Shown one piece after another: positions 49,523-63,406 of a stretch of 64,000 nt of DNA. Source of the stretch: Chondrilla cf. caribensis (Eukaryota > Porifera > Demospongiae > Chondrillida > Chondrillidae). Each line of letters begins with the position of its first letter. The stretch's first letter is position 1. The stretch covers positions 2,461,633-2,525,632 of the forward strand of contig OZ026549.1 in NCBI GenBank assembly GCA_964020155.1. Direction: 5' to 3'. The translations under genes were made by a program, and so were the position numbers. The notes under the pieces are model-generated. The model saw only the letters and a program-made list of their open reading frames with translations. It was not told the DNA's origin and ran no database searches.

Positions 49523-51431
49523 TAGTAATGAAGAGGGCCAACCAGGGTACAGCAATTAAACATCATTATTATTATAATTAAAAACTATCCCTTGTATACA
49601 GTGAAGTTGTTAGACATGTTGCTGTTAACAATATGAGTTGTTGGACTATTGTTGATCACATATATGGTATTATCACACCTATAATCTTCACAAATTATTG
49701 AACTGTGCAACGTTTCACCTATCATACTCTGAGATCTAGAAGTAGTGGTTGTTACATACAAACAGCACACCCTCTCCAATATATTTCATATATATTATAT
49801 ATTATCATGATCCTGCAACATTAGTTTTCAAACTGGGCAATCCAAACATTAGCAAAGTACAGGTTGATATGTTGCATAAGTCAGTATAGTTCTAATATAG
49901 TATTGCATATGTGTACATAGGCAGCCTGCCTACGTATGTGATGATTTATGTGCCAGTGTGTTCCATGATATCGAGTAAGATCGATGGTGATCCAAGTGAA
50001 ATGATTTGTGATAGTTTATATTGGTAATGAATGTTTTATTGGTTCATCACCAATAAATTGCCAAAAATAATCAATAATAATATTCAAATAATCAAATATT
50101 GGTGATTACAAGACACAGGCATTAGAGCAGTGTTATGTATGACATAAAATGTCCAATGTACTTGTGTGAATCCTATATACTAGAGATAATACATGGATTG
50201 TTTATGTCGTTCTGTGCTAATACATACAAACCCTTCAAGTATTACATCCATTGTGAATGGATAACCATGCATGACAGGTAGTATATTAACGTAGGTTCTT
50301 CATTATGAAGCTCTGCTGTCATTTCAGAATGATTTGGCTGATACATAAGTGAAAGTAGACACAATGGAAATTTCACACATAATATGTACTCAGATTCAGT
50401 ATCTTGCAATCATTCATCTATTGACAGACTGTAAAATTCATAGTCAACAAAAGGTGTTACAGTAAAACAAAGTAGCCAAATGGTTTTATAAAGTTTGTAT
50501 GAGTAATTCTATTATGATTGCTGTATCACATGAAAACAGGGTGCAAAGTCATCCCAAATAACGTCAAATATTGTACATTAATTTCAGTTTGTAAAATCAA
50601 AATACCTCCGAAAGCTTTATCATTATCTCCCTATCGTAATAATTATGACCATGCATTAATTGTATTATAGAACGAATCCTTGGAGATTAGAATAATATTA
50701 TAGTAAATATTAGTCTGAGAAGTGACAATATTGCATTATCTGCATGCACGGTAATGACATCAGCCAATTACTATAATATTGTTATAAATTATTAATACTT
50801 GATCAATATTATAGCCATCAAGCACAAGTAACTTATACATGATAGAACAAAAGTAAAGGATTCCACTATTGGATGATTGGAATAATATTATTATTAAACC
50901 CTTAAAACAACTTAATCTATCTTTTATTCCATGAATTAATGGTGAGAGCCAAGTATATTAATCTGTTTTTACATTATTTTTTGATAACAATAAAAATAAT
51001 CCATGTTAATCTTCAGTTGCAAGGAAGCACTAAGTGATTCTTGCCCCCCTCTCCCTCACTCCCACGAGCAATTACCTAACCCTTAGAATTCAGCAACATT
51101 CACAAGGTGACAACTGCACAATGGGCAATCAAAGTGAACTGTCAAAATGTGTATGTATGCACATTTGGGTGCATGCTTTCATATGTATGTAAGTCATATT
51201 GTCATGAGAGCCACTGCATCGAAATTTACTGAAAATAGACATTAGTACTATCTGTACACACACAGCAAATGACACATAGGACAAGGTCCAAGTACAAAAA
51301 CAAGAGATGTTCAATCTGCTGAGCATAATGTAATTCCTGGTCATGGATGATTAGAACCTATATGGAGATTAACAGGATTTGTAAACAAGTAAGGATATCA
51401 TTAGGATGCCCGAACATGATAACAAATCACA
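49523..51431. repeat. spacer after gene 4, shared blocks
   Basis: The block at 49920-50110 matches those after genes 1, 3 and the pseudogene (near 19140, 39360 and 56860). The block at 51010-51250 matches 30600-30860. The rest is AT-rich without a recognised gene. Confidence 0.55.
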
Positions 51432-51439
51432 TAAGCAGG

Positions 51440-51739
51440 CAGTGTGGTGACCAGAATTGAAATAAAGAAGGGTACCTTTATGTATGTGCGGAACATTTTT
51501 GAGGGGTATAAGTTAAGCAGTCACACAACAACGACAGCAACAGTACAATTATATATAATAAACAGTGTAAACTATAAATTAACAATATGTTATACACTAC
51601 TCAACAGTAAAACCACATAGATGTACATTGATCATTTGAAGAGGGGTGCAGGGGGTATATTGAGTCATGATGAAGGGTATTTTGGGCCTCGAGAAGGGTT
51701 CTGTATATACCCTTCAAAAATGACCTAGAGACCACACTG
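51440..51739. mobile_element. hAT-like MITE, 300 bp
   Basis: CAGTGTGGT at 51440 and ACCACACTG ending at 51739 are inverted ends. They are flanked by 8 bp TAAGCAGG (51432-51439) and TAAGCAAG (51740-51747), a target duplication with one mismatch. CAGTG ends and 8 bp duplications fit the hAT superfamily. Inner inverted motifs (AAGGGTA) extend the pairing. No coding capacity. Confidence 0.65.
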
Positions 51740-52261
51740 TAAGCAAGTATAACATGTTCTGAAATAGGTCGTAAAAATCTGTTTCAACAGTACTCAACTA
51801 TTCACTGTTTCACAGTAATTTAATGTAAAGCGTTATGAAGCACACAATAATTCTGGGGTATGCATAAAAACCCAAGTTGGGGAGTTAACAAAAACCCAAA
51901 TTTGGGCTATTATCGCAGCCAGAAAACAAGCAACATTTATGTTACATCAGAAGATTCTCTGGGAATATGTGAAACAAAAGCTAGCTTGCTTTATCAACAG
52001 GGTGTTATTCAAATAGCTAGCAACTGCAATTTATTCAAAACATGTCTCAGCAGAATTATCATCTCCCTAAGTTTTGGCTGTTTCAAGGGATTATTTGGGT
52101 TAATGACCTAAGAATTGAAAGGTGCCATTATTAAACATGCAGGTTTGTTCACTGCTAAAACCTGATAAATGTGATGAAACAGCTAAATATTCAGGTTGAG
52201 GTTTAATCAGAATTTAACCTTTCAGTTCAGAACATGTTTAAAGAATGAAAATAATTATACA

Positions 52262-52615
52262 GTACTAGCAATTGAGCCCACCAAAGGCGGGCTCACCTGC
52301 TATGGCATCTTCACTGGTGGCAACAGAGGGTAGTTGCTATAACAACGGTAGGTTTGAAATTTGAACGACAGCCAATGAAGTCGCCCAATAACCGGAAGTC
52401 ACTGGGACAATAATTATAATTGGCCATCAGCTACTAAGGGAAAAATGGAAATGGAAGGTTGTCTCCACATGGACAGTTGGACGGTTGATTTTAACCCATG
52501 AAGGACACCTCCAGAATCGTACTTCATAATCCCTGTGAGTTTGGTGGCGCCCTGTGCTGTAGTTTTCACCCAAATCGCGAACAGACAAACAAAGCAACAT
52601 ATATTATAGATATCA
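52262..52615. repeat. unclassified CpG-richer repeat with a terminal hairpin
   Basis: It begins with a strong hairpin, GAGCCCACC-AAA-GGCGGGCTC, with one mismatch in nine. It ends with CAGACAAACAAAGCAAC and a TATATTATAGATAT tail. The composition differs from both flanks, which match spacer sequence. Possibly a SINE or another short dispersed element; the class is not recognised. Confidence 0.35.
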
Positions 52616-53020
52616 TTATTGCCAATAAAATTAATATAAAATTTTGCACGAATCCATATGACTGTTAAAGCACAATACAATAACAGTGAGTCCCATGTGA
52701 TATGTATTTAGATTAGGAACAGGTCATTCAATTCAAATGAAGGGGTGAGAAACTGCACAGGCCAGGGGTGTGCACATATATTCGATGCTCCACACATAAT
52801 TCATATAGATAAACTGTCTTCTATCCAAATGACAAGTGATGATTTGATACAATTCTTACCAGTGCATGTAATCATTTGAGAATTGCCCTTGATTTTCAAT
52901 CTATAAACTAATAATAGTACTAGTCTTTTTCAAAACTGAATAGTTTTTAACATGTAACAGCCAAGGAAAACACAATAAGAACATAGTGGTTAGCAATACC
53001 ATTCAATAATGGTAATAGCC
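52616..53020. repeat. spacer block shared with S1
   Basis: Matches about 20150-20530 (landmarks AACAGTGAGTCCCA in the sister copies, CACAGGCCA, ATCTATAAACT, AACTGAATAGTTTT). It ends where the Gypsy fragment begins, so the element interrupted or replaced the rest of this spacer. Confidence 0.6.
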
Positions 53021-53130
53021 ATGCGTTGGAATGGAACAGACCTGATAGGAAGTGGAATCAAAGGAACCTTTCCACCCTTGCATCCACCAGCCTTCTGACA
53101 TCGCTCACAGCTACGACATACTCACACACA

Positions 53131-54260
53131 TCACAGAAAAGGGACGGCCAATAAAATTTGTGCACAATGAATGGTGACTGCATCTCCTGTTAGATGTCCT
53201 TCTGGTACTAGGTTCTGTCTCACCATACTCTGGGAGTATCCGGTATCTAGTATGATGTTGTCCACTGCTTGTCCGTCAACAAAATGCTGTTGAAATGCTG
53301 AGCCCATGCTGCAGAGATTGCCAGGCAACACAGAAGATGGCTTTGTTGGGACATTGTGTGGATACATGCCCTTTCTTGCGGCAGTTGTAAAAAAACCACC
53401 TCCTTATTATGAAGGCTCTGAGTTGTCTTCTGTGTGGTCATGGTCATTGGTGCATTGACTACCTTCTGTGCTGTGAAGGTATCTGATGTGGAACGCATAA
53501 TGGGCATGCACTAGCAAAGTGTCCCTGATGCTGACACGTGTAACATTTCTTCTCTGTGGTAACGTCTCTATAAGTCTTACCTTGGAGGTTTCAATCACAT
53601 GTTTGTCCTGCTTCGTACTAACTGGTGCACAAGACAGGAAGTAGTCATCTACAAGTGTTGCAGCCTGCTCCAATGATGTTGGCTTTCAGTCACGCAACCA
53701 TATGGCCACATCCTGTGGAAGTGATTGGTAAAACTGCTCCAACACGAGCAGATCCTTCACCCTAAGGGTTGGGCTCTTACCCCATCTCGAAAAACAATCT
53801 TTAAAATGAGCCATGAATTCACTGTGCGTTTCACCCTCACGCTTGCCATATGAACGGAACTTTCTCCGATGACTCTCCATTTTGTCATACCTTTTAAATA
53901 TGACCTTCTTCACCAATGCAAAATTGTTGGCCTCCTCCATTGGGAGGGCCACGTAAACTGAACGGGCCTTACCAGTTAGCAGAGCGGCTAGCTGTGTTGC
54001 CCATGTATCCTCTGGCAACATTTGTTGGCGTGCCACACATTCAAAGATGGTCAGAAACTCTTCCACATCGTCCACTGGCTGTAACTTCTGCAACATAGGA
54101 AGGGGGAGTTTCACTCGATGATTCTTCCTCGCTGGGACAGGAGTGGAGTTTCCGCGCTCTATTAGCAAAATAGCGTCTGCCCTGTGAACTTCTAGACTCT
54201 GCCGTTGCTGCTCCAAAATCCCCGTTAAAATAGTTTGTTCAGCGGAATTGATTGTATTTA
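53131..54260 (-). mobile_element. Ty3/Gypsy LTR retrotransposon fragment: gag and protease start
   Basis: Minus-strand frames read as a Gypsy-type gag followed by an aspartic protease start. Gag (54216-53686) shows the capsid pattern DDVEEFLTIFECVA, WATQLAALLTGKA and SEFMAHFKDCFSRW. The frame then meets one in-frame TGA and continues (53673-53407) in the same frame. Later frames contain a Cys-rich knuckle-like stretch and NIILDTGYSQSMV, where DTG is the protease active-site triad. Several frameshifts or stops are present. Reverse transcriptase, integrase and LTRs are absent, so it is a dead truncated copy. It lies where the leader and Ig1 of the pseudogene should be. Confidence 0.75.
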
Positions 54261-55683
54261 CCTTATCAAAGGTTAAGTATAAAATATCTCCGACAAATTA
54301 TAAAGTTCTTCTATAGAGATTGATAAATTGCTGAGTAACTTGACTAAACTACTGAAGAAAACAGAAAACAGAATTGTGAATCTGCAGATTCCTGGACTTC
54401 CTTTTACATTAGGCATATAAAACCACCCTGCCAATACTTTCATGTGTGATGTGTACCACGTTTCTTTTCCGGTCTTTGCTCTTTGTGCCTGATGGGGATA
54501 GTCTGGCTAGCTTGAGTAATCAGGTGTGATATCCAGCATGCTTGAAGAGTTGTAATAGTCACAATACATGTGCAATATTAAGCTGCAGAAATCCAATATT
54601 CATATGCATTTACATGCAAATATTACTATGCTGCACCTATGGTGATGTAACAGGGCCTGGAAGAATGGACTGCATAACAACTACACCAGAAACTGCTCGT
54701 TTCATTTTTAACGGTCCAGAACCACCCAACAATTTTCTATCTCAAAGTAATGGCGATGGTTATCAAATGGATACTTTATTCTTCAACCGATCTTACTTGT
54801 CAATAAACACAGAGGGTTTCTGTCAGAGAGATTTTTGGCTCTGTATATTACCAGGTAATACCTACTGCTAATACTAGGTATTACTTAAAATACACAAACA
54901 TTCAACCATTACAATTACAACATTAAGTGATATTAATTCTGATACTTTATTACTGTTTTATCACTTCCTGACAGGTACATTATCCAATGTCACTATCATG
55001 TAGGCTGTGCCAAGCATCACTGGTGTGAGAATAGTCCTCCATGATATTCCCTCAGATATTGGTAGAACCATTGTAGGATATGAATGTCATGACCTTGGAG
55101 TGATACCGCAGGGAGAGTATGCAAATATTGTCAGACGCACACGGTAGTAGTGCAGGGACTCGCTGCATCTGCAGGTCCATGGAGTCAGCATGTCACAAGA
55201 AGAGATGTCAAAACTGAAGAAAAAGGTCAGGGTAATATCCCATTTTACTTGTTAATGAGCATATTTTATCTCATATGAAGTGGTCCATAAAAAGTCTAAT
55301 TTTGACTGAGCTACAATTTTCATGTGATATAGTTATTTCGATTGGGCAATTAATTTCTTTCCAACATCAATTTACCCCCTCCCCCAACACACCATAACAA
55401 AGTATAACAACAATATAGAACAAGGTATATATATGCATCCACTTGCAATTGAACATTAATTATAAAATACATGTTTATAGATATCTTATAATATTATACA
55501 TATGTACGCAATAGCACAACCCCCTAATCACCTGTATATGTACACAAAAAAAATTATGGGGTTAGAGGTAAGGCCACATTTGCTTTTCCTCTGTATTGAT
55601 CCCCCTTGAGACACCTCCTGCAATTATTTGGACACATCACTTCTTAGGAAACAGATTATCTGTGATGAATATGGTCTCACTGT

Positions 55684-55710
55684 ACACACACACACACACA
55701 CACACACACA
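55684..55710 (+). repeat. short (CA)n run
   Basis: A CA dinucleotide run in the pseudogene intron before FN3b, at the position homologous to the long CA repeat of gene 3. Confidence 0.9.
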
Positions 55711-56255
55711 TTATATGTATTTATTGCTTTCTATGAATGCAGAACCATGCGCTCCAAGGTATCCCTGCTTATTAGAGAGAGTAGGGATGGAATTGAACTA
55801 AACTGGATACCTCCACTGGAGCCCAACGGAGATGTCTACTATCTCATTGATGATGGGAATAGAATAGTAAATACTTCAAGTAGTTCTCGTGGGTCTACTT
55901 ACTTCAATTTAACAGGACTACAGAGAGGAGTGACATACAACACCACAGTGGTGGCAGTGAACTCAGCAGGGAGGAATGATACTGGACCAGTTCTTTATTA
56001 CACACATAATGAACAGAGTAAGTATCTGTCTATATGTGATAACTTAAATATAGACAGTTGTCATAGTATAAAGTTACCCATAGCATATATATGGATAACT
56101 GCATTGTCAAACAACAACTCATGCACAGTATATAGTGCATACATAATTGATGAAAATAGTAAATAGTCCTTAATATAGCTATCTTAAGCAACTTATAATA
56201 ATACAGAACAATACATGTTCTTACACAGGATTATATATGCGATAGTGCATCCAGT

Positions 56256-56282
56256 GTGTGTTTGTGTGTATGTGTGTGTGTG

Positions 56283-56373
<91 letters not shown>

Positions 56374-56391
56374 ATGCATGTGTGTGTGTGT
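56256..56391 (+). repeat. (TG)n microsatellite
   Basis: About 130 bp of TG repeats with few interruptions in the pseudogene intron before the membrane exon. Genes 3 and 4 lack it there. It produces spurious open frames. Confidence 0.97.
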
Positions 56392-57895
56392 AAATATTTC
56401 AAGTATGTACAATCTGATACATCAACATGCTCCACTTTCTCAATACAGGTAACACACCATCACAATCCTCTCCTACTGCGGTGATCATAGTTGTAACTGT
56501 AGTGAGTATCATGATACTAATGGTCATTTCACTGGGTGTTGCTGTTGGGCTAAAACTAGGAAGAATCAACCACCCACAGAGCAGTGTGAACAGATTTATG
56601 ATGAAGTGGATGATGTTGTGAAGACTGATCAAGTCTATCAAGAATTGGATGACAGCAAGATGTATGATAATGTGATCACCAGCAATGTCTATGAAAATTT
56701 GAATACAAGAAAGATAGATCCGTTGAATGATGAAGTGATTAACAAAAAAGACTATCAAGGAATGGATGCCAGCATAATATATATTCGCTCCTCTTACTTA
56801 AGTATATTATGTAATATTTATATAATAATAATAATAATTATAACATAATAATAATTATATAGGCAGCCTACTGCATATTATAGTTCTTGTGCCATGCATA
56901 GTGTACCATGATATTGAGTAAGGATGGTCATCTGAATGGGAAGATCTGTGTTGAGTTTGTTAAAAAATAATCAATCAATAAATTATCAACAAATGTCCCA
57001 AAAACACATAGCCAGTAATCATTTATTGTTGTCAAATAATTAATAATTAGTGATAATAAAATATAGACATGAGGGCTGTGTTATACATGTCTGATCCACT
57101 GCATGGTGTGAAAGTACATTGATTATGTCAATGATGTCAATCTGTGTTGCAATATATCATCATATATAATACAATTGCTTGAAGCATTCCATCCATTCTG
57201 AGTGTATAATTATGCATATAAACAGTTATTTTAGGTTTCCATTTACAAAGCTCTGCTGCAATTTTGCAATTATTTGGCTGATACATAAGCAAAACTAGAC
57301 ACAATGGAATAGGTTGATCTTCCAGATCATTTTTGTACACAACATATGAATAGTATCTTGTAATCCATCTAAAATTATATATAGTGTCAACTGGAGACCA
57401 TAAAATTCATTCAATGATAGAGATGTGTACGACAAATTAGATCAATGCTGTTATTGAGTATTACATCAAGTAGCTATTGAAATTCTTAACATATACTCAA
57501 ATACTATGTTAGCAAAAAGGTTTTATATATGAAGTCTGTATAAATAATCCTATAATGATAGCTGCGTGATATAAATATAGGGCACAATGTTATCCGAACA
57601 AATATTGTACAGTTGCACATCAATTTCAATTTGAAAAAAAATACTAACCTCTTAACTCCCACGTTTTTATGTAACATGGACTTCACCTCATAATGAATGA
57701 TTCTGATGAATTGAAGGAATATGGTATGTCACTTTAGAAAAATCCAATCATAATCATAGTAAGTCACTGAGTAATATTGACTATTACATGGCAGTAGTTT
57801 ACTGGTCCTTACCAATTTTGACATCTAGCTATCCATGGACCACTCTCAATGGAACTTTCGGCACCATAATTGCAGCTAAATTTAAATGTTAGGAT

Positions 57896-59102
57896 CGCAT
57901 GTGGGACATGTCCATTTGCCTTAGAAAGTGTTAATAGAATGGTATTAACGCTTTAGCGCATACCGAAAGCCCTTTATCACATGACGTTCTCGTGATTTTG
58001 TTGGTGATTGCGCAAGAAGATCGCTCGAACCTGATCGAAGATCGAAAGTATTTAACAAGAATAATAATACTTTCGGCTTTCCCTAACCACTTTAATCCTT
58101 CCCTTACTTGATTTAAACCCATTTCCAGTAGTTTAAATCAAAGGATTGAAATTATATTTTACTGCGTATTCTGATTTGGACCTTGTAGCAGAAGGAGCGC
58201 AGCTATCGAAATAAATGTACCATTAGTAACGGAGAAATTTTAGTTATTTTAAATATCAAAAGTGCACAATAGTCATAAAATGAAGATACAAAGTCAAAAT
58301 TTCAACATTTGTTGGTGCGTACCTCGATCGTCTTTTTTGCCGGTTTGTTTTCATTCCCAATCATCTTTGCTCTCATAGCGATCGTAAATTACTATCAAAA
58401 AAATCTTTAGAAATATCATGAGTCCAAAAGAAACATTCGATTGGCCCAAAAAAGTATCAAAACGATCAAAGACCATATACTACAATAACACTTAGAATCG
58501 GCGACATAATGACGTCACCCATTTAGTCACATGATATTCATGTGACTTGTGGCTCTCGCTGTGGACATTATGTACGACATTTGCCATGTTCATCTGTAAC
58601 TTTAGGAAGGCCTCCAGAGAGACTAGCGATCGTTTAAAAGTAAGTTTGGATAATTCTCCAACTTTTCCATGTGGGGGAATTTGATTCATCAATCCAAAAC
58701 GAAGTTATGCCGATAAATAGTGGACATTTTTCGTTCTAAAGCAGTTTTTTACGTGATTCTCCGAAACGGTTTGAGATATCAAATTCCCCCACATACAATC
58801 GTTGACAAATCTTACTGGCTATTCAGAAATGCTGTTATGCAGTCTCGGAGGCAAGTTTTAAAGTTGCAGATGACGTTTTTGTGCGTTTTCGTACGTCTTC
58901 GAAATGTTTCAATATATCGTAAATTACAGAAGCAAATCTTTCAAAGTCAGTTTTATCTTACTAAATATACATCTAAAAATATTCCGAAAACTTTAAATTT
59001 CCTCTCGGACGTTCGTAAAGTGAAATATAAGGAAAAAAAGTCACCCGAAAATCGGCGATCACAGGAAGCCATAAAAGTGCGAATGGACATGTCCCACATG
59101 CG
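57896..59102. mobile_element. 1,207 bp transposon with perfect 21 bp inverted ends
   Basis: The ends CGCATGTGGGACATGTCCAT plus T at 57896-57916 are exactly inverted at 59082-59102, flanked by AT on both sides. The related empty sequence AATGTTATGGTGATTAGAAG at about 40384 and 60429 shows the insertion point. The interior has a second inverted motif (TGTGGGGGAATTTGAT near 58670, inverse near 58775). An open frame at 58720-59106 runs through the right end and matches no transposase I know. Superfamily unknown. Confidence 0.8.
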
Positions 59103-61299
59103 ATGATTAGAAGCAAAAGCAAGCATCACCGACAACAACAAAAATGAAACATTTTTAAAACTGATTTTTAATCGTGAACGTTAGTTGTAAAATCTGTACA
59201 TTTCATGTGCAGCAGGACATTGTCTATCTAATTGAAATTCTACTTATTCTGTATAAATGATTGTCAATAACACAATATTATGAAGGTGCCTTATGAAGGA
59301 TCTGTCTATTTGTACTATGACTCGCTTTACTCTTGCTTGACCCTCGAATACACAGGATCAAATGCAACTGTTTGACAAGTCAATATCATTTGGTGTGTGA
59401 TTCTATACAAGCGAGCCATATGGGCTGCACTGACTGCATGTAGCCAGCATTGATAACACAACAACCAAACTTTTCATACCAAGTTTCATCATAATCAGAA
59501 CAATTATAATAATATTTATTGATTATAAATGGCTGTTAGAGGACATTACAATAACAGTGAGTCCCATGTAATATGTATATAGATTAGGAATTGGTCATAA
59601 CTTGATAAATTCAAGCCAGGGGTGTGAAAATTTTAATGTTTAACCCGTACTTTAAATTGAAAGCCTGGCTTGAATCAGAGAGTGCAGTAAATTATTGATT
59701 GCGCTTTGCACTAAACATAAAAGTACATAAAATTTGAAGGCTGAAACCCAAACAAGTACTGTTACAGTACATATGATTTAGTGGATATTTAGGATTATAA
59801 TAGCACTTGTTGTATTTTAATTATTTAAACTACTTTTGATAGGCTCCAATCTCTAACAATAACCCAGTTACTATCTGGTTGCTATTATCTAACAAATTTA
59901 TATCAACAATTCATTGTCTGATCCACAAGACTTAGGGTGTAAAGCAATGAGGGGTGAAATTGGTCACAAAATAGAATTCAATGTTACCACAACATTTAAA
60001 TGGAAAATGATACTCACACAAAACAGAAACTGGATATTTTCAGTCTGATAACTTTATAGTTGACTTTTAAACTATAGAGGTCGTAAACTTGAAAACAAAC
60101 ACTGGGCAATATGTCATAGTCTTACAGTAACAATGAATTCGAAATGGAGAGGAATAATTCTTTCATCATTATTCCATTCGGTTTAGTATAACAAGAGAGA
60201 AAAAGACAAAAATGCTATAAATAGGGCAAAACAATACTGATCTTTATACAAGCTGTTCAACAGAGGGTACTGTAATTTTTTATTGCACTTTGCACTAACC
60301 ATAAAGTACATAAACAATTGAATTCTGAAACTCATATTTGTTACACAAACAAGCACTGTTACTATTCATATGAAGGTTCAATAGATGACTCACAATGGAA
60401 ATTTTGGCACCATATTGGCTGCAAAATTCAATGTTATGGTGATTAGAAGCAAAAGCAAGCATCACCAATGACAACAAAATGAAGCATTTTTAAAACTGAT
60501 CTTTAATCATGAACATTAACATTAGTCATAAAATCAGTACATTTCATGTGCAGCAGGACATTGTCTATCTGATTGATATCTACTTATTCTGTATAAATGA
60601 CTGTCCATAACACCATATTATATGAAGGTGCCTTATGAAGGATCTGTCTATCTGTTGTATGTACCATGAGTCATTTTACTCTTGTTTGACTCTTGAATTC
60701 ACAGGATCAAATGCAACTGTTTGGCAAGTCATTCATTATAATGTACAATATTCTATTCTATTCTACACTATATATTATAATACAATATTCATTGCTTATA
60801 GATGTTAACATGTCTAGAAGGGTGTAAAAGAATAGCATGCTTGGGGTCATTTATTGCATGTTTCTGTCTTCTGTTACTAATTAAATCTTTCAATTTTGAC
60901 ACAATCACCTTGACAAATATACAATATCATCAAGAACATTTGGCAAGGCGACAACTGCACAATGGACAATCACAGTTAACTGCCAAAAGGTGCATGTGTG
61001 TACATGTGAGTGTGCCTTCATAGTCTGTTACAGTAAGACATATTGTCATGCAAGCCACTACTTAGAATCTGACTGAATGATTGACATTATACACAGCATA
61101 CATTTGTAGGGTCCACGTATATATACACATAACAAAGATAACAAATTGAATATTAAACAGTTAGCTATTGAATTAAAATGATTACATGTTATTATCGCCA
61201 TTAAGGTATTTATTATAAATTTATAATTATATACACATCAACATGACTGCTAGAGCACATTACAATAACAGTGCATGAGTCCCATTTGATATCTATATA

Positions 61300-61332
<33 letters not shown>
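61300..61332 (+). repeat. short (TA)n run
   Basis: A TA dinucleotide run inside spacer S3; no other content. Confidence 0.85.
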
Positions 61333-61335
<3 letters not shown>

Positions 61336-61534
61336 GGTCATTCAATAGGGGTGAAGTGTTATGGAAAATCCCACGTGTATATTTGATGCTTAACCCATAG
61401 TTTAAATTGAAAAGCTGGCTTGAATCAGAGGGAACAGTAAATTATTTATTTGCACTTTGCACCAACCATAAAAGTACGTAAAATTTGAATGCTGAAAACC
61501 CATATTTTTTATACAAGCAAGTACTGTTACTGTT

Positions 61535-61888
61535 AGGTTAGGTTAGGTTAGGTTAGGTAATCTTTATTATACTGGGGAGCCAATAGCCAGTGGCTACTAT
61601 AAAGGCACCCAGTAAGATAAATACATAAAAGATGAAATAAATAAATACATACATAAACAAATAAATAGAAACAATATTGGAATTGTTGAATCATTAATAT
61701 AATAGTAAAATTGAACTATACTAGAGTCATGCAGACGAAATAAGAACAATAATATGTCATGCCACGTCATTCGTATAATTATACAAATATAATATTATAT
61801 CGGTTTTTCATAATAAAAGCCTTAGTGAGTTTTGTGAATGTTGGAAAGTCTGTAGCTGTACGGATGTAGGGTGGAAGGACAGGTAAGA
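61535..61888 (-). mobile_element. SINE/LINE-like insertion with TTAGG pentamer tail
   Basis: A six-base duplication ACTGTT (61529-61534 and 61889-61894) flanks a 354 bp insert that interrupts a spacer block intact near 43270 and 59757. One end carries five TTAGG units (61533-61557), which on the minus strand form a CCTAA tail as expected for a retroposed 3' end. The body is A-rich with several ATAAATA motifs. The source element was not recognised. Confidence 0.6.
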
Positions 61889-63406
61889 ACTGTTCATAAT
61901 ATGATTTAGTGAATATTTAGGAATATAATAGTAATATTTTTAATTTTTATATTACTTTTGATGGGCTCCAATCTCTAACAATAACCCAGTTACTATCTGG
62001 TGGCCAATATCTAACTAATTCAAATCAACAATTCATTTTCTGATCTACAAGGGTGTAAAGCAACTGAAGGGTGAAATTGGTCACATAATAGAATTCAATG
62101 TTACCACAACATTTAAATGGAAAATGATACTCACACAAAACAGAAACTGGATAATTTCAGTCTGATAACATCATGGTTCACTTTAAAACTATAGAGGTCG
62201 TAAACTTGAAAACAAACACTAGGCAATATGTCATAGTCTTACAGTAACAATGAATTCGAAATGGAGAGGAATAATTCTTTTATCTGGATTCCATTTGGTT
62301 TAGTATCACAGGAGAGAAATGTACATGTCTACCCTTGTCCACTTAAGGGTGATTAGGGCAGGAAGAAGAAGCTCTTTTCGCATTTTACTAATTTAACTAC
62401 TTTAGATAAAATGCAATGTCCCAATAACCCAGTTACTATCTGGTTTCTATTAAGCAACAAATTTGCAATAATCAATTTATTGTCTCATCCACTGGCGTGC
62501 CAGGCAACTGAGGGGTGAGCAAAATAAATTGGTCACATAATAGAAACCAATGTTACTACTACTTATAAATGGACTCCAATACACACACTAATGCACAACA
62601 AAAAAGTTGACATTTCCCGTCTGATTACATTATGGTTGACTTCAAACTAGAGGTTGCAAACTCGAAAACAAACAGTAGGGAATGTCTTTATTGATACAGT
62701 AAATAATGATTTGGGGCAGTCCATATACCACAAAAGCTATGGACTCGGAACTGTAAATGAACGAAACTCATTGGGCCACAAACCATCAACTTAATAGCAC
62801 CCAAAGGCATTTCATTCATTCAAATCTTTACATTTGACATAATAATACATAGAAGAATAATGTCAATAGATAACAATAACTGGTCATAGACTAATTACCA
62901 CCACATGCATCTGTCAAAATATTATAATAAATACAAATGCAATGTAATTACAAGGAGGTAGCTACCATAATAATCCTACCCGAATCACCTGAAATGAGCA
63001 ATTATTGTAGATGAATGGCTTCAGAACTTCATGAGCATTCAAGCATAAACAACACCTTGCACATTTGAGGTGATTACTGTGCTTGCTGAACTTCCGACCC
63101 TATTGAACACTGTAAATGGCATAGCATATTCCAAATTTTACCTTTGCAGCATTAGAATAAATTTTGTACATGATAATAATACTTGATGGGAATAGCCCCT
63201 TGTGAAATTCACAGTTGCATATAATCCACAAATATTGCTCACTAGACACAAGTGATGGCAAAAGCAATTCATGAAAAACACCAATAATAAATTTGAATAT
63301 AATACCACTATTTTCACAGTACTTCTAAAATCATGTAGGGTTCAGACTATCCAGATTAAATTATTCAGGGCATCATGCAGATATCACATGATGAAATCCT
63401 TGATAA

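Larger units (their letters stand above)
54640..56780 (+). pseudogene. receptor pseudogene 5 (gene 3 paralogue, multiply disrupted)
   Basis: Recognisable remnants are an Ig2 3' half (54641-54854), FN3a (54975-55231), FN3b (55743-56017) and transmembrane-tail (56449 to about 56775). The leader, Ig1 and first half of Ig2 are gone: intron-1-like sequence (54390-54640, matching 35030-35300) jumps straight into Ig2. FN3a has a TAG near 55003 and a 40 bp deletion at about 55147. FN3b has lost one G near 55772, and the membrane exon has a frame-shifting deletion near 56565. The tail is cut after the GYRGL equivalent (DYQGM) and joins sequence found far downstream of gene 3. VYQEL, MYDNV and VYENL remain in the tail. 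Intron 4 matches that of gene 3. Confidence 0.85.

Noticed and set aside
58720..59106. 128-codon frame as a new small gene
   Set aside because: It extends through the right terminal repeat of the transposon and has no recognisable domain; kept only as element content.
61533..61557. Interstitial telomere
   Set aside because: Only five pentamers at the end of a short insert with a target duplication; a retroposon tail is simpler.
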